NCBI RefSeq assembly: GCF_000003815.2
Contig: NC_049991.1
Span: forward strand, 12,451,123-12,515,122
DNA: 64,000 bases
Direction: 5' to 3'
Origin: Branchiostoma floridae
Taxonomy: Eukaryota; Chordata; Leptocardii; Amphioxiformes; Branchiostomatidae
Shown: in pieces, positions 37,181-49,004 of the stretch
How positions within the stretch are numbered: the first letter of the stretch is position 1
How the letters are laid out: each line of letters begins with the position of its first letter
Translations under genes and position numbers: made by a program
Notes under the pieces: generated by a model
The model's input: the letters and a program-made list of their open reading frames with translations, nothing else
The model's database searches: none
What the model was told of the DNA's origin: nothing

Positions 37181-38539
37181 GGTGATCCCGCCAATTTGTC
37201 ATCTTTACGTGCCAGCAGCGTCTTTTGTATTTTGTTATCTGACCAGCTGCTCTATGGCGTCTTTCTATACATTTAGCACGTGCATTTTGGAACTTTGTAC
37301 ATAATAATTTGTTTTGTCAGGAATGACATCCAGATTCAGCTTTATTTCATTTACTGCATCATCAATAATGTAATTATCACCTCGCATCAACCCTAAACTT
37401 TTTGCTGGCTATTACTTCGAATGTGATCCATCAATTGATCCCTCATGTCATCTGAAACAACATTACAACGATTCGAAACGAAAACAATAGTACAACTTTA
37501 ATCCATATTCCGTTAACGTTCTTTCTAATATGATTATAATCAGTTCTTGTTTATCTGAATTTACATATGATAGAAGTACCCACAAAGCATTTCCTCCTGC
37601 TGAGGTCATACAATGTTACGCCATATTTGCCAATCTTCACTGAAACTTTGAGAACTCTACCTGCGGAAGAGACTTTCATGTAATGGCCTAGCTATAAGCC
37701 ATCCAACACACCCTGACCACTCAAGAGGACTGGTCATGACTGACAGAACTGCCAATGTATCTCGCTGCAACACGGACGAATGCTTCAAGTGCTTCTAGTC
37801 GCCCCCTCCCCCTCACCCCCATCTATTTCAATCCACCAACCAAGTCAGTCATATGAACACAAACCCCGTACCTACTCTAGAATTGATTGCATATTATGTC
37901 ATATTTGTTTTTCTTGTTCAATATGCGTGCGAGATTTGGCTACTGTCGAGCAAACCAACCCTCCAAGAAGTTTACAGCATGTGTTCGGTAGCGTGGTAGT
38001 GATTTTAACATTCCATTGCACAGCACGAAAACAACTTTTTAAGCAAAGTTTCAGAGATACGTATAAAGCCCTTAAAGGCGGAGAAATATTTCAGCAGATT
38101 TTAAGATCTATTAAAGGCATCGGAAACATACATTTGGCATTTACGGAAGATTTCAGCGTTTGTAAATCTAACTTAATCTGTTGTGTTTCTTTACGTGAAT
38201 TTTACATGTATCTTAGTATGCCGAAGAGACAACTTAAATGTCCCAAAAATATTTTCTGTCAAAACGGACAAATACCGTTTCTCTAGATCTGTTACAAAAT
38301 ACATGTTAATCGGCTAAGTCAAATGTAATAAGCCTTTGTCTGGTGTTAGATAAAACATTGCGTCATCTGTTTTATAACAGTCAAAACTGAAAATTATTGC
38401 GCTTTCTGCTACAAAATGTTATGTTTATACCTCAGCAAATATAAATACAATACAACACAAAGTCAAATGCAATAATCTTCTGTGTTTTTTTAGCTATTCC
38501 GAAAGCATTTGACGTATTCAAACTTTCTGTGCGCAAGGT
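37181..38539. other. Intergenic stretch before the satellite array
   Basis: A 168-codon open frame at 37780-38286 (+) is the longest here. It starts in a CCCCTCCCCCTCA-type low-complexity tract, contains no recognisable domain and has no splice partners, so I do not call it a gene. Confidence 0.35.
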
Positions 38540-40200
38540 TTAATTCGAACAGGGGAGAACCTCTCATGGTTAGCTTATATGCGCTATTTTACGTTATATG
38601 AGATGTTGCGTATACCATGGTCAATATTGACCGAATGATGCCATATATATAATTTATTTCGAACCGTCATTAACGCAAAGAAGGGAAGACCTCCCCCGTT
38701 AATATATTTGCTAAGCCGTATATGAAATGTTGCGTATTTCATTTGAACATACGACATGTTTAATTTTTGAATCCGCGCAGTTTAAGCGAACTAGGGGAGA
38801 CCTCCCCCGTTTAGCTTATATGTTGCCAAAACGTATATGAAATGTTGCGTATTTCTTTTGAACATACGACATGTTTAATATTTGAATCCGCACAGTTTAA
38901 GCGAACTAGGGGAGACCTCCCCCGTTTAGCTTATATGCTGCCAAAACGTATATGAAATGTTGGGTATTTCTGTAAAACATACAAGTTTAATCTTTGAATC
39001 CGCGCAGTTTAAGCGAACTAGGGGAGACCTCCCCCGTTTAGCTTATATGTTGCCAAAACGTATATGAAATGTTGCGTATTTCTGTAAAACATACGACATG
39101 TTTAATATTTGAATCCGCACAGTTAAAGGAACTAGGGGAGACCTCCCCCGTTTAGCTTATATGCTGCCCAAACGTATATGAAATGTTGCGTATTTCTGTT
39201 GAACATACGACATGGTTAATCTTTGAATCCGCGCAGTTTAAGCGAACTAGGGGAGACCTACCTTGTTTAGCTGATATGTTGCCAAGACGTATATGAAATG
39301 TTGCGTATTTCTGTACAACATACAACAAGTTTAATCTTTGAATCCGCGCAGGTTAAGCGAACTAGGGGAGACCTCCCCCGTTTAGCTTGTATGTTGTCAA
39401 GACGTATATGAAATGTTGCGTGTTTCTGTAAAACATACAACAAGTTAAATCTTTGAATCCGCGCAGTTTAAGCGAACTAGGGGAGACCTCCCCCGTTTAG
39501 CTTATATGCTGCCAAAACGTATATGAAATGTTGCGTATTTCTGTTGAACATACGACATGTTTAATCTTTGAATCCGCGCAGTTTAAGCGAACTAGGGGAG
39601 ACCTACCTTGTTTAGCTTATATGTTGCCAAGACGTATATGAAATGATGCGTATTTCTGTTGAACATACGACATGTTTAATCTTTGAATCCGCGCAGTTTA
39701 AGCGAACTAGGGGAGACTTCCCCCGTTTAGCTTTTATGTTGTCAAGACGTATATGAAATGTTGCGTATTTCTGTAAAACATACAACAAGTTTAATCTTTG
39801 AATCCGTGCAGTTTAAGCGAACTAGGGGAGACCTCCCCCGTTTAGCTTATATGCTGCCAAAACGTATATGAAATGTTGCGTATTTCTGTAAAACATACGA
39901 CATATTTAATCTTTGAATCCGCGCAGTTTAAGCGAACTAGGGGAGACCTCCCCCGTTTAGCTTATATGTTGCCAAGACGTATATGAAATGTTGCGTATTT
40001 CTGTTGAACATACGACATGTTTAATCTTTGAATCTGCGTAGCTTAAGCAAATTTGGGGGTACTACCCCCGTTTTATCTATTGGCTTATACCGTCTCAAAG
40101 GTTTTATGAAACGGTGCCTTTTTCTGCTGAACATACGGCATGTTTGAAGCGCAGTTTATGCGAACAGGAGGAGACCCTTTCCTTTTTATTTTATACCGCA
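38540..40200. repeat. Satellite array 1: ~115-bp tandem units
   Basis: About eleven well-conserved units start near 38690 and run to about 40020, with degenerate units at both ends (from about 38540 and to about 40200). The spacing of the landmark AGGGGAGACCTCCCCCG is 112-115 bases (for example 39249, 39364, 39479, 39594, 39709, 39824, 39939). That landmark contains a perfect dyad, GGGGAG-AC-CTCCCC. Each unit also carries ACGTATATGAAATGTTGCGT. No protein is encoded. Confidence 0.97.
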
Positions 40201-41289
40201 TATATGTTCTGAAATTCCAGGGTCTAAATCAGGGTGAGGTTTTCTTTGTGGCATGTTGACACTCGAGCTAAGAGACGGTAGAAATCCCGACTACTGCTAT
40301 GAATATCTCCGCGACTCAACCTCTGCTTGAAGAATAAGGATGTAGTAGGTATACCGTTTTGTGCAGTGAGTTGTGTTTTCTCTATAAAACGGCAAGCAGT
40401 TCTTACTACAGGTAAATGTACGAAATATGTTTATTTCTTTATCTACAAGCAAGCGTCGAGAAAGAACAGTTTGTGCACACAGGCGGTGTCTTCTCGTGTT
40501 GCTCGTGTTTGTTTGGGCAGGCAAGATGTAAATTTATTCAGCGTTATTTCGTACTCGCCATGGGGCGCACGCCTCCGTCCGTCCAAGGAGGTTGAACTTC
40601 CTTGGTCCGTCTGTGGCACAGCTGTGTCATGTGATAGGATGTATCCAATGGCAGAAAAGAGTGGGGGGTTCAAATTTACGGGCCATACGTACGACAAGGA
40701 GCGGTTATTTTCCAGGCGTTCAATTTTGAAGAGAAGTATTGAAGAAAGTTTGGGCCTGCTCTAGCCCGCAAGTTGTGGCCGCGACACCGCTTTTACCGCC
40801 TAGGACCCCCGGTGACGGAATTTGACTCAAAGATACGAGGTGGCTGTCATTCTGTACAAGCTGTTGTTGTTGGAAATCGACACAGAATGGAAATCACGGC
40901 CCTTGCACCATCCGGATTAATAGAAGCCGACACTGCAAGCTGAACATGTTTCGCGTTCACAGAATCCAACAACACGAGTCATATCGGCCACTACTCTAGG
41001 ATACTCTAGATCTTACCGGATTCTTATTCCTGTGGTGACCAGATGGAACTGTACATGTGTGCTCTTTTTAACTTACGCCGAGACGCTTCACCCGACACTG
41101 GAAATGGGACTGTGGACTGCTGCACGGAATTGCGCAACCGTTGTGATATTGTTTCAACTGCCGACTACATCAGAATGAAAGGCCACAAATACCTAGTAGG
41201 CTGTAGGGTTTTTTTTTACTTTTCCATGTAATATTTTCTCGTAATTCAATAAAATTTTAAAGTTTCATCTATTGTATTTTCTTGCTTTG
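40201..41289. other. Spacer between the two satellites
   Basis: Mixed-composition DNA. Open frames of up to 145 codons (40327-40764, +) have no recognisable domain, and I do not support them as genes. Confidence 0.35.
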
Positions 41290-42130
41290 AAATGTGCTAA
41301 TGATTATTCTCCTAAAATGGCACTTATCCACACCTTAATGCACACGTATATGAGACGTACAGAGGGAACTTTAAACATGTCTTAAGGGTGTTTTGATACG
41401 TATTTATGACAACTTTAAGCTGCTAAAAAGAAAAATATAGACACATTAAATCCTCTTAATTCACACGTATATGAGACGTAAATAGGCTTTAGATCAAATA
41501 AACGTGAAGTTTAAACATGTCTTAAGGGCGTTTTAATAAGTATTTATGGCAAATTTAAGCTGCTGAAAAGGCACCTAAACACACGTTATAATCCACTTAA
41601 TGAACACGTATATGAGACGTTAACAGGCTTTAGATCAAATAAACGTGAAGTTTAAACAAGTATTAAGGGCGTTATAATGGGTATTTATGGCAAATTTAAG
41701 CTGCTGAAAAGGCAGCTAAACACACGTTATAATCCACTTAATGCACACGTATATGAGACGTAAATAGGCTTTAGATCAAATATACGTGAAGTTTAAACAT
41801 ATCTTAAGGGCGTTTTAATAGATGTTTATGGCAACTTTAAACTGCTGAAAAGGCACCTAAACACACTTTATAATCCTCTTAATGTACACGTATATGAGAC
41901 GTAAAGAGGCTTTAGATCAAATAAACGTGAAGTTTAAACATGTCTTAAGGGCGTTTTAATAAGTATTTATGGCAACTTTAAGCTGCTGAAAAGGCACTAA
42001 AACACACGTTATAATCCACTTAATGCAATTGTATATGAGACGTAAAGAGGCTTTAGATCAAATAAACGTGAACTTTAAACAAGTTTTAAGGGGTTTTTAA
42101 AAATCATTTACGACATCTTTAAGCTGCTGA
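41290..42130. repeat. Satellite array 2: ~140-bp tandem units
   Basis: Six units, marked by ACGTATATGAGACGT at 41344, 41465, 41606, 41747 and 41887 and by a diverged copy near 42027, are spaced 121 then about 140 bases. Each unit also contains GGCTTTAGATCAAATAAACG, AGGGCGTTTTAATA and TTTAAGCTGCTGAAAAGGCA. The array is non-coding and lies 1.1 kb after satellite 1. Confidence 0.95.
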
Positions 42131-43903
42131 AAGACAACGGGAAAACCGGAAAATAAGGACTAACACGGACCTACAGAAAGACCACTTAAAGGCAATATTT
42201 ACGTACTCGTATTAGTGGTGTATAGATCCGTAAAGGAGGAAAATACGTCAACATTACGCATGGTTTCAGCATCCTTAAATACCGTTTTTCGTGCCGTGTT
42301 GGTTTTGTGGTTGAACAGCGTACCTCAGCAACCAATGGACAGATTGTTACAATACGTAGAATGTGGATAAGGCTTGGCCCCGCTAACAAATGTTTTGATT
42401 TCTTTTTGGTGACGCCTCAAGGGCGACGCCTAATAGTATAATGTACGACCGTTTGCCAGGAATTCCCAGAATTAGACAGGCGTCTGAGGAATTTAGAGTC
42501 CGCGCGTGCGTAGTTGCATCATGCTAGTCTGCATTCTTCCGTTCCCCAAAGGGGATTCCCAAGCACCCGAGTGTCTAGGAGAGTGAAAGTGATACCCAAG
42601 CCAGGGGAACATTAGTGAAGAACATCTGGATTTGTCAGCTCGTTAGCAACCAGAGGTTATAGGTGACAGAGTAATCCATCAACCCTTGGCAGTTTGTACC
42701 ACTGACAGCAGCACAGTGGGGTCGGTTGCCACTACAAAAGCATTGATGTTCTTTAACTTGACATTGTATTATGAAAAATTCAATAAGTTAGCAAGTTGTG
42801 TTTGTTGTTGAATGCGATATCAAAGACACTCGCCACACACAGGAATCCGTTTGTTTCCTTGACAGCAGTGCCCTACAAACATTTATCGAGATAAACAACA
42901 TCCTTTATACCCNNNNNNNNNNNNNNNNNNNNNNNNNNNNNNNNNNNNNNNNNNNNNNNNNNNNNNNNNNNNNNNNNNNNNNNNNNNNNNNNNNNNNNNN
43001 NNNNNNNNNNNNCTTTTATACGATATGCATTGTACAAGCATAAACAAAGAAGTGATAAGTTTACTATACCTTCTTACACCATCTGTTCCAAGCCTTAGCC
43101 TGTTATCAGATTGTGAAATACACGTACAAAAAGTTGTAAGAACATTTGCAAGACTACATTGTACTTTGAATTCTGGTTTGGATTCCATGGCCATCACTCG
43201 TTTTCTTTATGTCGGCCATCTTACAGACAAAAATCAAATCCGGCAAAATGGAAAGTCTGACAAAAATGCCATATCCATCCAAAACAAACCAAAAACAAAC
43301 CCTTGCTAGGGGACTAGGGTAATACTGGAGTAACCAGCCAAACCAAAACTTGATTATTTAGTTATTACTTAGTACTGACTTTTTTTTACCATACAAAAAC
43401 GTATTATTCCACACAATTATGCCTGTATTTATGATGAGTTAGTCCTTTTCTACCATACTGATTCATTTAAGTAAATCTCCCACGGGTGAAAAAAATCACT
43501 TTGGGTAAAACAAGTGCTTTTAAAAAAGCTGGCATTTTGCCAATGTTTGCGTGTGTGAACGTTTTTTTCTAGTTATTAGAATGTCATATAAATAGAACAG
43601 AGTAACTACACCTGATATTGGCGCATGGAGAGATTCACATATGTGCCTGAACTGCAGCAGATCTAGACACCACCTGTTAAAATTTGCGTGAACTGCAGCA
43701 AATTTCACTACACATTGCCTGTTTTTGAGTGAGCTCTGTTGCGGGGCATTTTTAAGTTTTTTTTTTTTTAAATTTTTATTTCTATTCGGCAAAAAATGAA
43801 GCGGCGAATCCGTTAACCAAAGAAATAAATTGGTGTGGCCAAATGGATGTAAAAATTAGTATTTTAATGGATGTAAAAAAGAAAAAAAAAAGTTGAAAAA
43901 AAT
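42131..43903. other. Intergenic stretch with a 100-base gap
   Basis: No gene is recognised. The 100-N run at 42913-43012 is a scaffold gap, probably of unknown true size. Open frames crossing it are artefacts. Confidence 0.4.
42913..43012. other. Assembly gap (100 N)
   Basis: Exactly 100 N bases, the common placeholder for a gap of unknown length. Confidence 0.99.
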
Positions 43904-43973
43904 CTACCTCCCCGGATTCGAACCGGGTGCATTGGTTTAGAATGCGTAAACTTTACCACTGCGCTAGTGCGAA
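43904..43973 (-). tRNA. tRNA-like sequence, anticodon AAA by position; probably a pseudogene or SINE-type relic
   Basis: On the minus strand, box A (TAGCGCAGTGGT) and box B (GGTTCGAATCC) are intact. The T arm CCCGG-TTCGAAT-CCGGG and the anticodon stem GCATT/AATGC pair perfectly around loop CTAAACC. A run of six Ts follows the 3' end, a possible Pol III terminator. However, the acceptor strands TTCGCAC and GAGGTAG barely pair, the variable loop is a single base and position 37 is a pyrimidine. A functional tRNA is therefore unlikely. If read literally the anticodon would be AAA. Confidence 0.5.
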
Positions 43974-44189
43974 CATGTTGAAGAAATGCCTGTTTTAACA
44001 GGTATACAAATGTTTGGCATGGATTGAACAGGTCCGTTCATCTTGGTTCATCTCAACATCACAACATCACAACGGCGACTACACTGGCCAGAAAGCATTT
44101 TGCGACTGCAAGTCGCAAAATGCAAAAAATAAATGGGACAGCATGGGTGTCATTCCATTTTTTTAAAAATGGGACAGCCAATCCTTTTC

Positions 44190-45718
44190 TTATTGTTGTA
44201 GATTCAAACCTTCTGCAGAAGTAGCTATAGTGTTGTAAATGTAATTTGTACAGCCTACCGTTGGCGTTGGTGCCACGCAAGTATAGAGATTAGCTATCGC
44301 AGTGGAAGAGAGGCTAGATTCCGCGTAGTGCGCTGCGTTATTCGAGACGGAAGCAGTTTCATGATACAAGTCTACCGTAAAGCGGTTTGTAGAGTTTACT
44401 AGTGGTGGTCTAGCCTGATTTTCACCGGAGACAACCAAAGATTCGTGATTCAGTCCTTGTGTAGAGGTGTCGGTGCTTTGGTGCAGGGAGTTTTCCAGCT
44501 GTAATGTACGCGTCATTTCAAAGGCTTGTGCAACTGGACGTCCGTGGTTCGAGCCTTGTGTAGAGGTGCCGGTGCTCGGGTACCCCGGGTGCAAGGAATT
44601 TAGAAGCGGTCCAACTGGAGGTCCATGGTTCGAACCTCCGGCGACATGTCCGTGGTATAAAGTGTTTTCAATGGGTGGAACGAGATGGCCAAGCTGGCGC
44701 AAGGGGAGGGAATGATCATCGATGCCCTGCACGTTGTTGGCAAGGTCCATTCGATTGTAGCACAGAATTATCGCACGGGATACGAGGTAGGCAACAAAAG
44801 CGACGGTTAGAAAAATGATGATGTAAAGAATTGTACGTACAATTTCCCCTTTTTCGTTCCCCACGTCCGTTGATTTTGTGGGAGATGTCACGTTATACGC
44901 GCTGGTCTGGTTAGCTCTAGTCGGGACCTCTGCTGAACAATCCTGCCGGTAGGACTCTGTTTTGTTCACTTTCATCCACAATTGGGTTTGTGTGGGAACA
45001 TTAGTTGAATCGCTGATGAGAAAAGGGCCGTTTTTTACGCTCGCAAGTTCGGTCTTGGCTGGCTCAGTGGTCGATCCACAGCCCGAAATCTTGGACTGGC
45101 GCATTCAAAACGTCTGGCCAGAACAAGAAAACACGCAGAACATGATGAACAGCAGGCCTGTCGATGGCCCCACTTACACGCCTCTAAACACGCCAGTTTG
45201 CCAATCAGCCAGGAAAGCTCACAGTCGCAGTGAAACGGGTTCTCGTTGATTATTACGTTCACTTGTGGCCATCCTAGAGCGTGTTTTGAGAACGATGAAA
45301 GTTTGTTCCCACTCAAAGTTACGTGTATCAGCTTTGGCAGATGCGCAATGACGATGTCGAGTTGGACGTACTTCAGTCGGTTTCCTTGCAGAGAGAGAGA
45401 CAATAAAGCTGGCAAAGTTCGCAGAGACATCCAGGACATGCTTTCGATGGAATTATAGCTCAGGTCTAAAGAGTACAGGTACGGCAGTGGTGGAAAGGAC
45501 GAGACGTTTTTTACGTTATTGTGAGCGAGTTCGAGTCGCTCAGCGCTGGACGGTATATCATCGGGCAACGTCACGAGGCCGAGTTTGTTACAGTAAACTG
45601 TCGTACGTATACCCACAGAAAAGGCTGGTTGTCTCTTTTCTACAACACATGGCAGGCTGCTACATTCTAACAAACAAGATCCAAAGGCAACAAGCAACAA
45701 GAATTCACTTACAGCCAT
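44190..45718 (-). CDS. Leucine-rich-repeat type I membrane protein, split by one frameshift
   Basis: The gene appears intronless, about 510 residues if the two frames are joined. The first frame (45718 down to about 45070) starts with a signal peptide (MAVSEFLLLVAFGSCLL) and an LRRNT-like Cys pair. About four LRRs follow (LELAHNN, LDLSYNS, LSLQGNR, VTLSGNK), then an LRRCT cap (NPFHCDCELSWLI ... CASP). The second frame (about 45070 to 44190) carries a Thr/Asn linker with N-glycosylation sites and a transmembrane helix (ILYIIIFLTVAFVAYLVS). A cytoplasmic tail of about 190 residues has NHG repeats and Tyr motifs (YTCV, YNTI). The frames overlap only at 45035-45104, with no plausible intron, so a one-base indel or assembly error is likely. 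The start at 45718 has a strong context (ACCATGG); an upstream in-frame ATG at 45736 is weaker. Family members act as cell-surface recognition or adhesion receptors; the ligand is unknown. Confidence 0.75.
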
Positions 45719-45877
45719 GGTTATCCTAGCTAACACTAAAGTAACACACCTCAGCTTATTTCGGGTCTCAATTTGAGGCTGCGATCGTCTCTTACCTTAA
45801 AATTTCTGAAGAAAAGAAACAAACTGGATCTTCAAAACCCTTTCCTCCCTTTTTTTCTAGTGCACTATCACAGGTGG

Positions 45878-46290
45878 CGCGGAACAATAGACCTCGTTTG
45901 GGTGCGTCTTGTTTCAGCATGATATTATATATTTCAGCAAGTTATATAATATAACCTTTTTATATAACGTTCTTGTTTTCAGTATGGTCAATTTGATACC
46001 TTAATTGGATACATAAAACACATGGCTTGGCTGTACCAGACAATTTTCCTTCTTGTCAAAAAAAACGAACAATCTAAAGGAGTGGAATAGAAGTTTCAAT
46101 AATTGTTTCCGGTAACGCGGAACAATAGACCTTGTCTGGCTGCATCTTGTTTTCAGCAAGATATTACAATATATTTCAGTAAGTTATACGATATAACCTT
46201 TTTATATAACGTCCTTGTTTTCAGTATGATACCTTAATTGGATGCATAAAACACATGGCTTGGCTGTGCCAGACAATTTTCCTTCGTGTC
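45878..46290. repeat. Direct duplication of a ~180-bp repeat
   Basis: Copies at 45878-46060 and 46116-46290 are highly similar. Both begin CGCGGAACAATAGACCT and end with GGATRCATAAAACACATGGC then CCAGACAATTTTCCTTC. Both are AT-rich and non-coding, upstream of the LRR gene. Confidence 0.85.
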
Positions 46291-46496
46291 ACAAAAAAAC
46301 ACAATCTAAAAGAGTGCTATAGAAAATTTTAGTAAATTTGGTTTCATAAAAGTCTTAAACGGTAAAAAATGATGCTCAAAACTGGGATCTTTCAGGCTAA
46401 ATTGAAACCATTACCTACAATTTAAGAAAAATGTCGAAAAAAGGAATCTAGAAAGCTGTAAGGTGTCACCAAACCAATCATTAGTAACTTTCAAAG

Positions 46497-46911
46497 CGGA
46501 AGTATATCTGGAAGTTAAATAGACCTCTTTCGGATTGGTTTTGTCGAAAGAAGGATCTGGCACACCCAGTAAAATACATATTTTGACATATTTTAAGGTT
46601 ATGTATTCGTCCATGACTGTACAAAGGAGGTTATATAACCTCCTTGGTTAAATTACAGACCAATGCCTAAACTGGATACATAAAAACATGTATTGCGTGG
46701 GTGTACCAGAAATATTATATCTTATTGTACGAAAAAACAGATGCACGCCGCTCATATAACGCATCATATAGCTCAATCTGAGCGACCTGAGAGGCAATCA
46801 ACTTGCAAAGCCGGAGTATATCTAGAAGTAAAATATACTTCTTTCAGATTGGTTTTGTGGAAAGTGTTATATTGAACATCCAAGCAATACATGTTTTTAT
46901 GTATCCAGGTT
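46497..46911. mobile_element. Palindromic repeat cluster (MITE-like)
   Basis: Inverted arms at 46671-46700 and 46880-46910 (GGATACATAAAAACATGTAT and its complement) bound about 240 bases. A perfect 22-base palindrome lies at 46624-46645, centred on TATA. Related direct copies of GGAAGTATATCTGGAAG-type sequence occur at about 46497 and 46811. The arms share their core with the direct repeats just upstream, so this is one repeat family. Confidence 0.65.
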
Positions 46912-48773
46912 AGACATTTGTCAGTGCATGGTTGTACGGAAAAACAGATGCAGACAGGGTCTCATTTAAATAATTTATGAGAAAATGCTACCATACCTTT
47001 CTTTACTAAGACCTTCATACCTTGAACATATTGTTATTTAGGTAGAAGAGATCAACTGATATCTTTTATGCAAGTATAATCAATGAGAAACTTTTATGAT
47101 AGGCCACTCGTCATAAGAGATCACCTTTCTTGTGACAGCAATGCCCCATACAAACATCCGCGTCGCGTAAAACAATCTTCATACATATAGCTAGGCGAAA
47201 GGATACAACACAATACAGCACACCTACAACAACAATCGTTAATACTTATAACAATAAAACCGTCGCCATGGCAATATTTTTTTATTGCCAGACTTATTTG
47301 GAATGTGGGGGTGGGGTTGTATGTAGCGACTTTCCTAGGTACTGCAGTGGACCTTCAGTTTCCATCGAATTCCTTGTTCCGCGATTCGTGGAATGACAAC
47401 GCGGCATTTTCATAACAATAGCTACTGCAATGCGGATAACAATTAAAAATCTACATTCATACTTACAGCGTACATGCATACATTAAATATATATATGTAC
47501 TGATACAGTTATTCCATACATACGTACATACAGTGTGACTTGTAATGTGATTTGCAGTTTAGTTATGCATCGCTATGAGGCTCTTCTACCATGTGCCAAC
47601 CCTGATTTATGCTCTTTGTTTCCCTCGTGGGCCAGTGGCCCATCTATACATGTATACGATATATGCGACCGCGAGACATCAAGAAAGAGTACAAAATAGA
47701 AAGCCCGATAGAAATGACTGAAAAAAAACGTGCAAACAGCCAGAACCTAACCTCTACTTGGAGTAATTATAATAAAAACTGCAGTTTTATTTTCGCCGTA
47801 TCCCTTTTGTTCTATATAAACTTGTTGTTCGTTGAAATATTATCATCACTACCGTCGTGATACGCTATAGAACATGTTAAGTTTTCTATCATCTTTCATG
47901 ACAATAGAAATAGGCTGATTAAAAAGACGGTGGACAATATTGTTTCCTTATTGTGCAATCGTGCCCTGTCGGTGTTTTGACACAAGATTTGGGAACCTGA
48001 GTTTGTAAACATTTCTGCTTCCGAAACCAACCGCAAAGATGACATGCAAAAGAGTGGTGTGTGTTAGGGGTCTAAGAAAATATCAGACGGGCCAGGTTTT
48101 GACAACATATTCTATTTTGTTCAGTCAGCCCAGAAATAAAGATGGTTGAGGGTACAACACAAGGAAGTGTAGAAGAGATTCACAGCCACGTGTTGTCACT
48201 AAGTTCGTCTCCATGCATGGTGAAACACCGGAGAGAACTGCACATTGATAGTGACCATCATGACAGTATTTAATGTAAGCCTTTCTTGTAGAACGCGATG
48301 ACCCAGCTCTGACAGACAACACGTCCGGGAGCGTGTCGTGTCGGGGCGGAGTAAAGGCCGAGCCTAATAGCGAATGCTAGCTAGGGAGGGGTACCAGGGG
48401 TAACTTCAGCGTTGCTCGTTGGACCCCCCCCCCCCCTCTACTATAGAGGTCTCCGATGTGAAGAGTTGTGGCGGAGGCTGTCAATTATTTGTCAGACTGC
48501 TATTGAATAATTGCTGATCTGTGATTGAAGTTTTAAGTAAACGGTACTGATGTGTAGAAGTTCTTTGATTTATACTGTCCTTAGTTCGGTCCAGTTCAGT
48601 TCACGTTCTTGTCTTGAGTAACACTCCTGTACTGTAGGTTGTCCGTGTCCTCAGCTGTGTGCGACACTTCAGTTCATGTCTGAGCTGTGTGAACATGATA
48701 AATTTACATCGCTTTAAGAGTCACATTGTTCACATTGACTTCAGGTCAAGTTCAACTGTGTTCAGTCTACTCA
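46912..48773. other. Intergenic stretch
   Basis: No gene is recognised. A run of C (48424-48437 area) is the only simple repeat of note. Short open frames have no protein-like character. Confidence 0.35.
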
Positions 48774-49004
48774 TCAGAGAGTTGACACAGAAACCATGAC
48801 GCGCTGGGGGTGACTGGAGGGGTTAAAGTGACGTGATTCTGGTCCACTGTCTTCTTCCCCGTCACTGGTGCACACCTCAGCAGTGTGGGGTTCAGGATCC
48901 TCTGCTTGCTGTGTCGTCTCGTCCGTAAGTTGTGTTGGGACACCTGTAGTCAGCTTCTCTTCTTCCTGAACAGCACCCTGCTGTCCCACCGTCAGCCTGG
49001 ACAC
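48774..49004 (-). pseudogene. Possible coding remnant, acidic Ser/Thr/Glu-rich
   Basis: A minus-strand open frame encodes about 76 residues rich in Glu, Thr and Ser (for example TDETTQQAEDPEPH, TSDGEEDSGPES), and is more GC-rich and codon-like than its surroundings. The frame beside it upstream is also partly open, with Asp/Glu/Ser-rich sequence interrupted by a stop. This could be the 3' end of a decayed gene or a last exon with unrecognised partners. There is no ATG in the frame and no domain, so I cannot name it. Confidence 0.2.

Noticed and set aside
37780-38286. 168-codon open frame
   Set aside because: No domain, low-complexity start, no splice partner and no codon character. It ends just before a satellite array.
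40327-40764. 145-codon open frame between the two satellites
   Set aside because: No recognisable domain, and the opposite strand is equally open, so it gives no support as a gene.
14900-42130. CRISPR-like interpretation of the tandem arrays
   Set aside because: The arrays have contiguous 115- or 140-base units without unique spacers of constant size, and the genome is clearly animal. They are satellites.
44600-44660. tRNA-like GGTTCGAACC near 44630
   Set aside because: Box B-like bases occur inside the coding tail of the LRR gene with no box A or stems.
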